Assembly: GCA_035540495.1 (NCBI GenBank) | Contig: DATLGL010000022.1 | Span: forward strand, 1-56,709 | DNA from: DASVEG01 sp035540495 | Lineage (GTDB): Bacteria > Actinomycetota > Acidimicrobiia > Acidimicrobiales > CADCTF01 | Length of the DNA: 56,709 nucleotides | Direction of reading: 5' to 3' | Shown: piece by piece, positions 8,357 through 16,799 of the stretch | How positions within the stretch are numbered: the first letter of the stretch is position 1 | Layout of the letters: the number at the start of each line of letters is the position of its first letter | Made by a program: the position numbers and the translations under genes | The notes under the pieces: model-generated | The model's database searches: none | What the model saw: only the letters and a program-made list of their open reading frames with translations | Told to the model about the DNA's origin: nothing

Positions 8357-10063
8357 TCATGAGTCGGCCTCCAGACGGTTGACCGCGCTGACGACGGCCT
8401 TCAACGACGCGGTGATGATCGACTCGTCGGTGCCGACGCCCCACTTGATGCCGGACTCGCCCCGCGTCTCGACGTACGCCACAGCTTGCGCGTCGGTGCC
8501 CGCGGTCATCGCATGCTCGGCGTAGTCGATGACCTCGAGCTCGATGCCGAGGTCGACCTGCAACCCGTGCACGAACGCAGCGATCGGACCGTTGCCCTTA
8601 CCGCTAATCGTCTTGTGCTCGCCGTCGACGACGAGCTGCGCGGTGATGGTCGAGCCGTGCTCGGTCACGGTCGCCTCGTGTCCGAGAAGACGCACCCGCG
8701 GATCTTCCGGCAGGTACTCGTTGATGAACGCCTCCCACATCGCGGCGGGGTGGATCTCGGTTCCGGTGTCCTCGGTGATCGTCTGGATCGCCTTGGAGAA
8801 CTCGATCTGCAGGCGGCGGGGCAGGTCGAAGCCGTGCTCCGTCTTCATCACGTACGCGACGCCGCCCTTGCCCGACTGGCTGTTGACCCGGATGACGGCC
8901 TCGTAGGTGCGGCCGACGTGCTTCGGATCGATGGGCAGGTACGGGACCTCCCACGTCTGGTAGTTGTCGGGCCCGTTCTCGGCGTAGAGCGCCTCGAACC
9001 CCTTCTTGATCGCGTCCTGGTGCGAACCCGAGAAGCTCGTGTACACGAGGTCGCCCGCATACGGATGGCGCGGCGGCACCGGCAGCCGGTTGCAGTACTC
9101 GGCGGTCCGGCGGAGGGCGTCGATGTCGCTGATGTCGAGCTCAGGGTCGATGCCCTGGCTGAACAGGTTCAGCGCCAGGTTGACGATGTCGACGTTGCCC
9201 GTCCGCTCGCCGTTGCCGAACAAGGTGCCCTCGACGCGGTCGGCGCCGGCCATCATCCCGAACTCCGCGGCAGCGACACCGGTGCCGCGGTCGTTGTGCG
9301 GATGCAGGCTCAGGATGATCTTGTCTCGGTTCGGGACGTTCTTGTGGAAGTACTCGATGACGTCGCCGTAGATGTTCGCGGTGTACATCTCGACGGTCGC
9401 CGGCAGGTTGAAGATGACCTTCTTGTCGGTCGTCGGCTCGATGACGTCGGCGACCGCGGAGCAGATCTCGATCGCGTAGTCGATCTCGGTACCGGTGAAG
9501 CTCTCGGGCGAGTACTCGTAGCGGACGTCGGTGCCGCGCAGCACGTCGTTCTCCAACTTCTTGCACAGGCGCGCGGCGTCGACCGCGATCTGGGTGATGC
9601 CTTCCTTGTCCTGGTTGAACACGACGCGGCGCTGCAGGACCGAGGTCGAGTTGTAGAAGTGGACGATCGCCCGCGGCGCGCCGATGAGGCACTCGTACGT
9701 GCGCTCGATCAGCTCGGGCCGGCACTGGACCAGCACCTGGATCGTGACGTCGTCGGGGATCAGGTCGTTCTCGATCAGCTCTCGCACGAAGTCGTAGTCA
9801 GGCTGGCTCGCCGACGGGAAGCCGACCTCGATCTCGTGGAATCCCATACCGATCAAGGTCTCGAACATCCGCATCTTGCGGGTCGGATCCATCGGGTCGA
9901 TCAGGGCCTGGTTCCCGTCGCGCAGGTCGACCGAGCACCACAGCGGCGCCTTCTCGATCTGGCGATTGACCCACTCCCGGTTCGGAAGCGCGAGCGGAAG
10001 CGGCCGGAACGGCGAGTACTTCTCGAACGGCATCTTCTTCGGCTGCGCTGGCTGGGGAGGCAT
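8357..10063 (-). CDS. leuA: 2-isopropylmalate synthase (type 2)
   Basis: 568 residues. It condenses 2-ketoisovalerate with acetyl-CoA, the committed step of leucine synthesis. Seen: the long N-terminal extension of the actinobacterial form, the catalytic WCSVDLRDGNQALIDP (~42-57), the metal-binding SLHPHNDRGTG (~252-262), FGNGERTGN and the C-terminal allosteric domain (~430-568), which in the family binds leucine. ATG 10063 is preceded by an attenuator with its own leader peptide (10093-10193). It heads a transcript that continues into the LeuRS paralogue and the diguanylate cyclase. Confidence 0.97.
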   Translation of the reverse strand: MPPQPAQPKKMPFEKYSPFRPLPLALPNREWVNRQIEKAPLWCSVDLRDGNQALIDPMDPTRKMRMFETLIGMGFHEIEVGFPSASQPDYDFVRELIENDLIPDDVTIQVLVQCRPELIERTYECLIGAPRAIVHFYNSTSVLQRRVVFNQDKEGITQIAVDAARLCKKLENDVLRGTDVRYEYSPESFTGTEIDYAIEICSAVADVIEPTTDKKVIFNLPATVEMYTANIYGDVIEYFHKNVPNRDKIILSLHPHNDRGTGVAAAEFGMMAGADRVEGTLFGNGERTGNVDIVNLALNLFSQGIDPELDISDIDALRRTAEYCNRLPVPPRHPYAGDLVYTSFSGSHQDAIKKGFEALYAENGPDNYQTWEVPYLPIDPKHVGRTYEAVIRVNSQSGKGGVAYVMKTEHGFDLPRRLQIEFSKAIQTITEDTGTEIHPAAMWEAFINEYLPEDPRVRLLGHEATVTEHGSTITAQLVVDGEHKTISGKGNGPIAAFVHGLQVDLGIELEVIDYAEHAMTAGTDAQAVAYVETRGESGIKWGVGTDESIITASLKAVVSAVNRLEADS

Positions 10064-10092
10064 CTCAGGTCCTTCGATCGGTTCCGGAGCAA

Positions 10093-10152
10093 CAAAAAAC
10101 CCCCTGGCCGCTCGGGCGCAGGAGGTCGTGGGCGAGCTGACGGGAGCTCGCC
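10093..10152 (-). terminator. leuA attenuator (terminator and antiterminator stems)
   Basis: Read on the minus strand: first the stem GGCGAGCT...AGCTCGCC (10131-10152), then a terminator in which CCTCCTG pairs with CAGGGGG around a CGCC/GGC inner stem (10099-10125), ending in TTTTTT (10093-10098). The leader-peptide region upstream contains GGCCTCCTCC, which can compete for the CAGGGGG arm. This is the classical ribosome-stalling layout known for actinobacterial leuA. Confidence 0.85.
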
Positions 10153-10154
10153 AG

Positions 10155-10193
10155 TCAGGTAAGGAGGAGGCCGGTGGTGGCGGTGCGATACAT
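10155..10193 (-). CDS. leuA leader peptide
   Basis: 12-residue ORF reading MYRTATTGLLLT, with three consecutive leucine codons (CTC CTC CTT) just before its stop and immediately upstream of the attenuator stems. When charged tRNA-Leu is scarce, ribosomes would stall at these codons and prevent terminator formation. No Shine-Dalgarno site is visible. The predicted transcript start lies only a few bases before the ATG, so translation is probably nearly leaderless. Confidence 0.8.
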   Translation of the reverse strand: MYRTATTGLLLT

Positions 10194-10204
10194 GACTGAC
10201 GCCA

Positions 10205-10235
10205 ATGGTAACGCGACCGCGACGCGGTGCGTCAA
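10205..10235 (-). promoter_or_regulatory. Predicted leuA promoter
   Basis: A -35-like TTGACG (10230-10235) and a -10-like TACCAT (10205-10210) are separated by 19 bp on the minus strand. They place the transcript start just before the leader peptide. The spacing is slightly long, but the ilvB leader has the same arrangement. Confidence 0.5.
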
Positions 10236-10268
10236 GGATGACTCCCCACCGTTGGGTATCGTCGCCCC

Positions 10269-11015
10269 ATGGTCAGGCGGTCGTTCCGCATGGGACTTCG
10301 AGTCGGGTTGCTGATCGGAGTCCTCTTCGCGCTGTTCAAGACCGTCCAGTCACGGCGCGACAGGCGGGAGCCCGCGCCGGAGCCGTGGCAGCCGATCGTC
10401 GACACACCGCGCCCGCGTCCGCAAGACGTCGCGCCCGAGCCGGCACCCGAGCCCGAGCCGCGTCGTGCACCGACGCCGCCGCTGTCGATGCCGGTTGTAC
10501 CGCCGGTGTCGCCCGACCCGCCGGTGCCGCCGGTCGACGAGGTCGGTGAGCCGATCGAGGAGCCCGCGGCCCCCCTCCCGGAGCCGGCCGATCACGACCA
10601 CCCGGCCGAACAGGTCGAGGCGGAGGTGGCGATGGTGGCCGAGGAGATCCTCGACCCCGCGCCGGTGGCGAAGCTCGAGCCGCTCGACATCGTCCCCGAG
10701 GCCGACAAGCCGGTCGCCCCGGTGAAGAAGGCGGCGAAGGTCGCGAAGAAGGCCGCGAAGAAAGCCGTGACGAAGGCCGCGAAGAAGGCGGCGGGAACCA
10801 CCAGGAAGACGGCGAAGAGGGCTGCGGCCGCGGCGACCCCGTTCGTCGAGCCGGTGGGAGGCATCTGCCCCCAGACGCACCCGGTGAAGGCGAAGCTGGC
10901 GAGCCGCCTGTTCCACCTCCCCGGGATGTTCGCCTACGACCGGACCAGACCGGATCGTTGTTACGTCGACGCCTCCGCTGCGGAGGCGGACGGATTCACG
11001 AGGGCCCGCCGCTGA
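10269..11015 (+). CDS. Membrane-anchored Lys/Ala-rich protein
   Basis: 248 residues. One membrane helix near the N-terminus (~8-25) is followed by a Pro/Glu-rich acidic linker (~35-150). Then comes a histone-H1-like stretch of KKAAK-type repeats (~152-190). The conserved C-terminal motif GGICPQTHPVKAKLASRLFHLPG...YDRT.PDRCYVDA.AAEADGF (~198-245) carries one Cys/His pair and a second Cys. This tail recurs at the ends of many actinobacterial membrane or secreted proteins; its function is unknown to me, and metal binding is possible. The basic segment could bind nucleic acid or anionic polymers at the membrane. The stop codon lies in the loop of the terminator that follows. ATG 10269 or 10290 could be the true start. 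Confidence 0.75.
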   Translation: MVRRSFRMGLRVGLLIGVLFALFKTVQSRRDRREPAPEPWQPIVDTPRPRPQDVAPEPAPEPEPRRAPTPPLSMPVVPPVSPDPPVPPVDEVGEPIEEPAAPLPEPADHDHPAEQVEAEVAMVAEEILDPAPVAKLEPLDIVPEADKPVAPVKKAAKVAKKAAKKAVTKAAKKAAGTTRKTAKRAAAAATPFVEPVGGICPQTHPVKAKLASRLFHLPGMFAYDRTRPDRCYVDASAAEADGFTRARR

Positions 11016-11024
11016 GGCGGGCCC
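11001..11024 (+). terminator. Hairpin terminator
   Basis: Perfect 10-bp stem AGGGCCCGCC/GGCGGGCCCT with the stop codon of the preceding gene in its 5-nt loop, followed by TCGTCTTGT. The T-content is low, so termination may be partial. Confidence 0.65.
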
Positions 11025-11048
11025 TTCGTCTTGTCGCGGCTGACCGCG

Positions 11049-11195
11049 TTACTCCTCCGTGGAGTCGATGTCGCCGTTGATCTCGACGCCGTCGCCTTCG
11101 GTGTTCACGTCACCCTCGGCGGAGCAAGCGGCGCCCAGAAGTCCGAGTGTGACGAGGAGAGCGGCGAGGATGCTGCGGGAGCGGGTGCTGGTCAT
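11049..11195 (-). CDS. Small lipoprotein
   Basis: 48 residues. A positively charged start (MTSTRSRS) and hydrophobic core lead to the lipobox LLGAACS, predicting cleavage before Cys24 and lipid anchoring. The mature part is a ~25-residue acidic tail (NTEGDGVEINGDIDS). It lies 39 nt behind the stop of serA on the same strand. No homologue recognised. The clear lipobox supports a real gene despite its size. Confidence 0.65.
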   Translation of the reverse strand: MTSTRSRSILAALLVTLGLLGAACSAEGDVNTEGDGVEINGDIDSTEE

Positions 11196-11234
11196 GTCCG
11201 GGCATGTACCCGCGACCGGCCAGCGCGATGCCGG

Positions 11235-12809
11235 TCAGCTGGCGTTGACGGTGACGACGTCGAGGATGCCGGGCTGACCTGCCAGTCGCTCCCGGACGCC
11301 CGCCGGGATCTCCTGGTCGCTCGTGATGACGGCGAGCGCGGTGCCGCCACCCGGTGAGCGTCCGAGGCGCATGTCCGCGATGTTCACCCCGGCCTCCGCC
11401 ACCGTCGCGGTCACGAGCGCCATCATCCCGACGCGGTCGTCGTTGCGCACGACGAGAAGATGATCGGCGAGCGGGATCTCGAGATCGTGGCCGTCGAGCA
11501 TCACGATGCGCGGATCGCCCCGCCGCCCGGTGAGCGTGCCCGCCAGGGAGTGCTTGTCGCCGCTGATGGAGATCAAGTTGACGTACTCGTCGGAGACCGT
11601 CGTCGTCGACTCCCGCACCTGCATGCCCCGCTCCTCGGCGACCTGCGGCGCGTTCACGTACGAGACGGGTTCGTCGCTTCCCGCGCCGAGCACGCCACGG
11701 AGCACGGCCAACTTCAAGAGCCGGGTGTCGTGGCCCGCGAGCTCTCCCTGGTAGGCGATGTCGAGCACCTCGGGGATCGAGTCTTCGGCCAGCAGCGCGA
11801 AGAGGTGACCGAGCCGCTCGGCGAGGGGCAGGAACGGGCGGACGGACGACGGCACCTCGGCAGCCTCGACGTTCACCGCGAAAGGAACGAAGTCGCCGGC
11901 CAGAGCGAGCCGCAGCTGCTCGGCGATCATCTGCCCTGCCTTGTCTTGAGCCTCCTGCGTGCTCGCTGCGAGGTGGGGCGTCACGACGACGTTGTCGAGC
12001 TCGAACAGCGGTGACTCCGTCGTCGGCTCCGTCTCGAACACGTCGAGTGCCGCGCCTGCGACGCGCCCTGACGAGATCGCTTCGGCGAGTGCGACTTCAT
12101 CGACGATCCCGCCGCGGGCGGCGTTGACGATGCGAAGGCCCGGCTTCGCGTGGGCGAGGAGGTCCTTGCCGATGAGGCCGGCGGTCTCCTTCGTCTTGTT
12201 GGCGTGGATCGTGAGGAAGTCGCTCTGCCCGACGAGCTCCTCGTAGCTGTCGACGAGCTCTATGCCGAGCTGGCGGGCACGTTCGGGAGTGACGAACGGG
12301 TCGCGTGCGATGACCCGCATGCCGAACGCGTTCATGCGCTGGGCGACGAGGGTGCCGATCCGGCCCAGACCAAGCACGCCCAGCGTCTTGCCGTGCAGCT
12401 CGACGCCCTCCCACCTCGACTTCTCCCAACGGCCGGCCTTGAGCGCGCCGTGGGCCTGGGGGACGTTGCGGGCGAGGGCCAGCAGGAGGGCGACGGCGTG
12501 CTCGGCGGTCGACAGGCTGTTCGACCCGGGCGCGTTGATGACCATGACGCCCTTGCGGGTCGCTGCGGTGACGTCGATGTTGTCGACGCCCGCACCGGCG
12601 CGACCCACCGCGACGAGCGCGTCAGCCGCGTCGAACACCTCGGCCGTCACCTTGGTCGCCGACCGCACGATCAGCGCCGACGCGCCCTTGATCGCCGAAA
12701 GGAGCTCCTCGGGAGAGAGCCCCAGCTGGACGTCGACGTCGTGACCGGCTTCGCGCAACAAGGCGAGGCCGCTCTCGGCAAGGGGCTCGGTGACGAGGAT
12801 CCGCGGCAT
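11235..12809 (-). CDS. serA: D-3-phosphoglycerate dehydrogenase
   Basis: 524 residues. It oxidises 3-phosphoglycerate with NAD, the first step of serine synthesis. Seen: the substrate domain (RSATKVTAEVF, VGRAGAGVDNIDV, NAPGSNSLSTAEHAVALLL), nucleotide-binding GVLGLGRIGTLVAQR (~145-159), catalytic Arg/Glu/His region (NAARGGIVDE, DVFETEP, TPHLAAST), then an intervening ASB domain and a C-terminal ACT domain (~450-524, VGMMALVTATVAEAGVNIADM). This is the long form found in mycobacteria, where serine inhibits through the extra domains. I chose ATG 12809 because GGATGGAGGG precedes it. Confidence 0.96.
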   Translation of the reverse strand: MPRILVTEPLAESGLALLREAGHDVDVQLGLSPEELLSAIKGASALIVRSATKVTAEVFDAADALVAVGRAGAGVDNIDVTAATRKGVMVINAPGSNSLSTAEHAVALLLALARNVPQAHGALKAGRWEKSRWEGVELHGKTLGVLGLGRIGTLVAQRMNAFGMRVIARDPFVTPERARQLGIELVDSYEELVGQSDFLTIHANKTKETAGLIGKDLLAHAKPGLRIVNAARGGIVDEVALAEAISSGRVAGAALDVFETEPTTESPLFELDNVVVTPHLAASTQEAQDKAGQMIAEQLRLALAGDFVPFAVNVEAAEVPSSVRPFLPLAERLGHLFALLAEDSIPEVLDIAYQGELAGHDTRLLKLAVLRGVLGAGSDEPVSYVNAPQVAEERGMQVRESTTTVSDEYVNLISISGDKHSLAGTLTGRRGDPRIVMLDGHDLEIPLADHLLVVRNDDRVGMMALVTATVAEAGVNIADMRLGRSPGGGTALAVITSDQEIPAGVRERLAGQPGILDVVTVNAS

Positions 12810-12897
12810 CCCTCCATCCTCGCCGATGACGCCGTTCACCACCCAACGACTTCGGGCGATCGGTTCGACGTCCGCCGATCATGGGTATGCGGACGAC

Positions 12898-13029
12898 ATG
12901 GCGATGCGCCGCAACGATGTCGCGACACCCGATCGCCACGCGCGCCTGCTCCTCGCAGCCGTGCTCGCCGTAGCCGCCGTCGTGTTCGTGTGGCTCGTGG
13001 CGACGCTCGCGATGTCCGCCTTCTCATAG
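12898..13029 (+). CDS. Small single-pass membrane protein
   Basis: 43 residues: a polar N-terminus (MAMRRNDVATPDRHAR) and one long hydrophobic helix (residues 17-40) ending at the C-terminus. It is divergent from serA with 88 bp between the starts. No homologue recognised; the in-frame extension upstream to 12790 would overlap serA and is unlikely. A chance ORF cannot be excluded. Confidence 0.45.
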   Translation: MAMRRNDVATPDRHARLLLAAVLAVAAVVFVWLVATLAMSAFS

Positions 13030-13117
13030 AGCACGTCCAGAGCACGCAGCCGTCGCTTCTGGCAGCATCCGCTCTCGTCGGGATCCTCCCGGCGATCTCC
13101 TAGAGAACGGAGACGGA

Positions 13118-14944
13118 GTGAGAGTTCGACGGCGATTGGCCGTGGTGCTCGGGGCGACTGCTCTCTCTGTGACCGGCGGGACCCTTCCCGCACCGGCCCA
13201 CGCAGACGTGGCAGGCGCGACGGCGACAGCGGCAGTCAGAACCCAGGCCGGCGAGGTCATCGGGCAGGTGTCGTTCCAGCAGGTGGGCGCGAAGGTCAGC
13301 GTCCGCGCTGTGCTGCGGGGGCTCGCGCCGGCTGACGACTTCCACGGCTTCCACATCCACGCGAACGGCGCGTGCGACGGTGACTTCACCAGCGCAGGCG
13401 GCCACTGGAACCCGGGCGGCACGACCCACGGCGACCATCAGGGCGACCTGCCGGTGCTCTACGCGAACGCCGACGGCGTCGCGAGGGCGAACGTGATGGT
13501 CGACACGTTCACGGTCGACCAGCTGCTCGCCGATCCCGGCGGTGTCGCGGTGATCGTCCACGCCGGACGTGACAACTACGCCAACATCCCCGCGCGGTAC
13601 ACCACCGAGAGCGGGGCCGGTCCCGATGCGGCGACGCTCGCCACGGGCGATGCCGGCGGCCGCTTCGCCTGCGGCGTCATCTCCGCGAACACCCCGGCCC
13701 CGGTAGGCGGCTACTGGATGGCCGCAGCCGATGGAGGCGTCTTCACCCACGGCGACGCGGCGTTCCACGGCAGCCAGGGAGGCCGGCGGCTGAACCAGCC
13801 CGTCGTCGGGGTCGCTGCCACGCCGGGCGGATCCGGCTACTACCTGGCCGCTCGCGACGGCGGCGTCTTCACCCACGGCGACGCCGCCTTCGCCGGCAGC
13901 GCCGGATCGCTGCGGCTCAACGCACCGGTCGTCGGGATCGCGACGCCACCGGCACACGCCCGCGCCGCGATCCAGAACCAGGCCGGGTCGCAGATCGGCC
14001 ACGTGACGTTCACCCAGGTCGGTCAGCGGGTGCGCGTTCGTGCCCACGTCACGGGCCTCGAGCCGAGGTCGGAGTTCCACGGCTTCCACATCCACACGAA
14101 CGGGAGCTGCACCGGAGACTTCGTCGCATCGGCCGGAGGCCACTGGAACCCCGCGGGCGCTCCGCACGGTGATCATGCGGGTGACCTACCGGTCCTGTAC
14201 GCCGACGCGGCAGGGGTGGCACGGGCCGACTACACGACGGACGCGTTCTCGGTGGCGCAGCTGCTGTCGGACGACGGCGGCGTCTCGGTGATCGTGCACG
14301 GCGGGCGCGACAACTACGCCAACATCCCTTCGCGGTACAGCACGACGGCCGGGCCCGGCCCCGATGCGGCGACACTGGCGACCGGTGATGCCGGGGCACG
14401 CGTCGGATGTGGCGTCGTGGCACCGGTCGGCGGCACCACGGGCGCGGGGTACTGGCTGGCCGCCGCCGACGGAGGCGTCTTCGCCTACGGCGACGCGCCG
14501 TTCGCCGGAAGCGCGGGCGCGATCAAGCTCAACGCCCCCGTCGTCGGCATCGCGTCGACGCCGTCCGGCAACGGGTACTGGCTCGTCGCCTCCGACGGCG
14601 GCGTGTTCAGCTACGGCGACGCGCGGTTCCACGGCAGTGCGGGCTCGTTGAAGCTCAACCAGCCGATCGTCGCGATCCTCGCGACGCCCACCGGCGACGG
14701 CTACGTGCTCGTCGCTCGCGACGGCGGCGTGTTCACCTACGGCGACGCCACCTTCGCGGGCAGTGCCGGAGCGATCCGGCTGAACCAGCCGATCGTGGGG
14801 GGCGCGCTCAGCGAGACCGGCCACGGCTACTGGCTGTTCGCCTCCGACGGAGGCGTGTTCAGCTACGGCGACGCCGGGTTCCGCGGCAGCCAAGGTGCAA
14901 CACGACTCAACTCGCCGGTGATCGCCGGCGCAGCGGCAGCCTGA
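13118..14944 (+). CDS. Secreted double Cu/Zn superoxide-dismutase repeat protein
   Basis: 608 residues. GTG start with GGAGACGGA before it, a signal peptide (residues 1-28, cleavage after AHA). Two SodC domains occupy ~33-188 and ~281-437. Each keeps the metal-binding GFHIHxNG, GGHWNP, HGDHxGDLP and VIVHxGRDNYANIP, and the Cys pair (GxC near the first His motif, xCGV at the end). Six ~42-residue repeats of the type GYWLxAxDGGVFxYGDAxFxGSxGxxxLNxPVVG surround them: two between the SOD domains (~195-278) and four behind the second (~440-606). These repeats are common in secreted proteins of this group and probably form a beta-rich wall-binding or adhesive domain. Dismutation of extracellular superoxide is predicted. 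The order SOD-2 repeats-SOD-4 repeats points to internal duplication. Confidence 0.88.
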   Translation: MRVRRRLAVVLGATALSVTGGTLPAPAHADVAGATATAAVRTQAGEVIGQVSFQQVGAKVSVRAVLRGLAPADDFHGFHIHANGACDGDFTSAGGHWNPGGTTHGDHQGDLPVLYANADGVARANVMVDTFTVDQLLADPGGVAVIVHAGRDNYANIPARYTTESGAGPDAATLATGDAGGRFACGVISANTPAPVGGYWMAAADGGVFTHGDAAFHGSQGGRRLNQPVVGVAATPGGSGYYLAARDGGVFTHGDAAFAGSAGSLRLNAPVVGIATPPAHARAAIQNQAGSQIGHVTFTQVGQRVRVRAHVTGLEPRSEFHGFHIHTNGSCTGDFVASAGGHWNPAGAPHGDHAGDLPVLYADAAGVARADYTTDAFSVAQLLSDDGGVSVIVHGGRDNYANIPSRYSTTAGPGPDAATLATGDAGARVGCGVVAPVGGTTGAGYWLAAADGGVFAYGDAPFAGSAGAIKLNAPVVGIASTPSGNGYWLVASDGGVFSYGDARFHGSAGSLKLNQPIVAILATPTGDGYVLVARDGGVFTYGDATFAGSAGAIRLNQPIVGGALSETGHGYWLFASDGGVFSYGDAGFRGSQGATRLNSPVIAGAAAA

Positions 14945-14953
14945 TCCGATCCG

Positions 14954-14986
14954 CGGGTGGCGCCGGTCTCGCACCGGCGCCACCCG
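14954..14986. terminator. Bidirectional hairpin terminator
   Basis: Perfect 14-bp stem CGGGTGGCGCCGGT / ACCGGCGCCACCCG with a 5-nt loop, placed exactly between the convergent SOD-repeat gene and the DUF3105-like gene. Confidence 0.75.
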
Positions 14987-14991
14987 TGGCT

Positions 14992-15582
14992 CTACAGGAA
15001 CCCCTTCTCGGGAGCGCGATCGCGGAACCCGTCGACGAACGCAGCGATCGCTCTCTGGTCGATCGACGCGCACAACGCCCGCCGCTTCCAGGCGGTCACC
15101 GCGATCGGCGTCGTCATCCCCGGCCTCGGAACCACGATGAGGTCACGGCCGAACCGGTCGCTCAACGGGTGCACCTCGTCGACCGGTGTCTCGGGGTCGA
15201 ACCAGAGCACGACGAACCCCTGCCGCATGGCGCGGATCAGCGAGAGGTCGGACGGAAGCTCGTCGTCGGGCTCGTAGAAGGAGGGCTCGGCGGGTTCGAC
15301 GTCGTCGACGTCCCCGTCCGAGGGAGGATCCTCGTCGGTGCGCGTGTCATAGGCGCAGGCGCCGCTGGCCTCCACCTCGGCGATCGCCGCGTCGTCTTCG
15401 CCGCCGCGGTTCAACACGACGAACAACGCAAGGCCCAACAGGAGGACGATGACCGCCGTCAGCCGCCAGCGCAGCGCTCGCCGTTGCTTCTGACGCTCGA
15501 GGCGCTCGGCCTTGGACACCTGCGTGCGCTTCGCCGGCGCGGGTTTCCTCTTCCGCGCGCCGGCGGCCTTCCTCGGCGGCAC
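14992..15582 (-). CDS. DUF3105-like membrane protein
   Basis: 196 residues. A very basic cytosolic N-terminus (~1-38, Lys/Arg/Ala-rich), one membrane helix (~40-60) and an outer domain. It keeps parts of the DUF3105 pattern: a CAYDTRTDE start, QGFVVLWFDPETPV, VVPRPGM, AWKRRALC and a terminal FRDRAPEKG. The usual His-rich 'EHGG' motif is absent, so it is a divergent member and any metal binding may be lost. It starts at GTG 15582, 8 nt behind aspC, and is probably co-transcribed with it. Function unknown. Confidence 0.6.
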   Translation of the reverse strand: MPPRKAAGARKRKPAPAKRTQVSKAERLERQKQRRALRWRLTAVIVLLLGLALFVVLNRGGEDDAAIAEVEASGACAYDTRTDEDPPSDGDVDDVEPAEPSFYEPDDELPSDLSLIRAMRQGFVVLWFDPETPVDEVHPLSDRFGRDLIVVPRPGMTTPIAVTAWKRRALCASIDQRAIAAFVDGFRDRAPEKGFL

Positions 15583-15590
15583 GTCCGGAG

Positions 15591-16781
15591 CTAGCCGAGG
15601 AGCTTCGCGATGCGGGTGACGCCCTCGACGAGGTCGTCGTCGCCCAGCGCGTAGGAGAGGCGGGCGTAGCCGGGAGCGCCGAACGCCTCGCCCGGCACGA
15701 TCGCCACCTTCGCCTCCTCGAGCACGATCTCTGCCAGCTCGAGCGTGTCCTTCGGCGCGCGGCCGTTGATCTCACGGCCGAGCACCGCCTTGAACGACGG
15801 GAAGCAGTAGAACGCGCCGTGGGGCTCGATGCAGCTGACGCCGGGGATGTCGTTGAGCAGCTCGACCATCTTGAGCCGCCGGCGGTCGAAGGCCTCCCGC
15901 ATCATGGCCACGGCCGAGAGGTCGCCGGCGACCGCCGCGAGCGCAGCGCGCTGCGCGACGTTCGACACGTTCGAGGTGGCGTGCGTCTGCATGTTCGACG
16001 CGGCCTTGATCACGTCGAGCGGACCGATCATCCAACCGACCCGCCACCCGGTCATCGCCCACGTCTTCGCCACGCCGTTGATGACGATCGACGTGTTCGC
16101 GAGCTCGGGGACCAGCGCCGGCATCGACGAGAACGACGCGTCGCCGTAGACGAGGTGCTCGTAGATCTCGTCGGTGATGACCCAGATGCCCTTTTCGACC
16201 GCCCATCGCCCGATCGCCTCGACCTCGTCGCGGGTGTAGACGGCACCGGTCGGGTTCGATGGCGACACGAACAGCAGCACCTTCGTTCGCGGCGTGCGGG
16301 CCGCCTCGAGGCGCTCGACGTCGATCTTGAAGCCGGTCGACTCGTCCGTCGGCAGCTCCACCGGAACACCGCCCGCGAGCTGGATCGCCTCGGGATAGGT
16401 GACCCAGTACGGGGCGGGCAGGAGGACCTCGTCGCCCTCGTCGACGATCGTGGCGAAAGACTGGAACACGGCTTGCTTGCCGCCGTTGGTGACGAGGACC
16501 TGCGCCGCCTCCACCGCGAGACCGGAATCGCGCTGGGTCTTCGCGGCGATCGCGTCACGAAGCTCGGGCAGGCCTGGCGTCGGTGTGTACTTGTGGTTCT
16601 TCGGGTCGGAGCAGGCGGCGATGGCGGCTTCGACGATGTAGTCGGGCGTGGCGAAGTCGGGCTCGCCTGCGCCGAAGCCGATGACGTCCTCGCCCGCCGC
16701 CTTGAGCGCCTTCGCCTTGGTGTCGACGGCGATGGTCGCAGACTCGGCGATGGCGGCAATGCGGCGGGACAGGCGCTCCAT
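15591..16781 (-). CDS. aspC: Class I aminotransferase, aspartate type
   Basis: 396 residues, fold-type I PLP enzyme. Seen: GAGEPDFATPDYI, YTPTPGLPELRDAIA, NGGKQAVFQ, the substrate-side PYWVTYPE, SPSNPTGAVY, TDEIYEHLVYGD and the Schiff-base lysine in GVAKTWAMTGWRVGW (~233-247), then the carboxylate-binding Arg in YARLSYALG. It matches aspartate aminotransferases of the 1b subgroup, so it moves the amino group between aspartate/glutamate and 2-oxoglutarate/oxaloacetate. The ATG at 16781 is 18 bp from the serC start on the other strand. TAGTCT placed 7 nt upstream suggests a leaderless mRNA. Confidence 0.93.
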   Translation of the reverse strand: MERLSRRIAAIAESATIAVDTKAKALKAAGEDVIGFGAGEPDFATPDYIVEAAIAACSDPKNHKYTPTPGLPELRDAIAAKTQRDSGLAVEAAQVLVTNGGKQAVFQSFATIVDEGDEVLLPAPYWVTYPEAIQLAGGVPVELPTDESTGFKIDVERLEAARTPRTKVLLFVSPSNPTGAVYTRDEVEAIGRWAVEKGIWVITDEIYEHLVYGDASFSSMPALVPELANTSIVINGVAKTWAMTGWRVGWMIGPLDVIKAASNMQTHATSNVSNVAQRAALAAVAGDLSAVAMMREAFDRRRLKMVELLNDIPGVSCIEPHGAFYCFPSFKAVLGREINGRAPKDTLELAEIVLEEAKVAIVPGEAFGAPGYARLSYALGDDDLVEGVTRIAKLLG

Positions 16782-16799
16782 ATCAACAAGACTAAAGGA

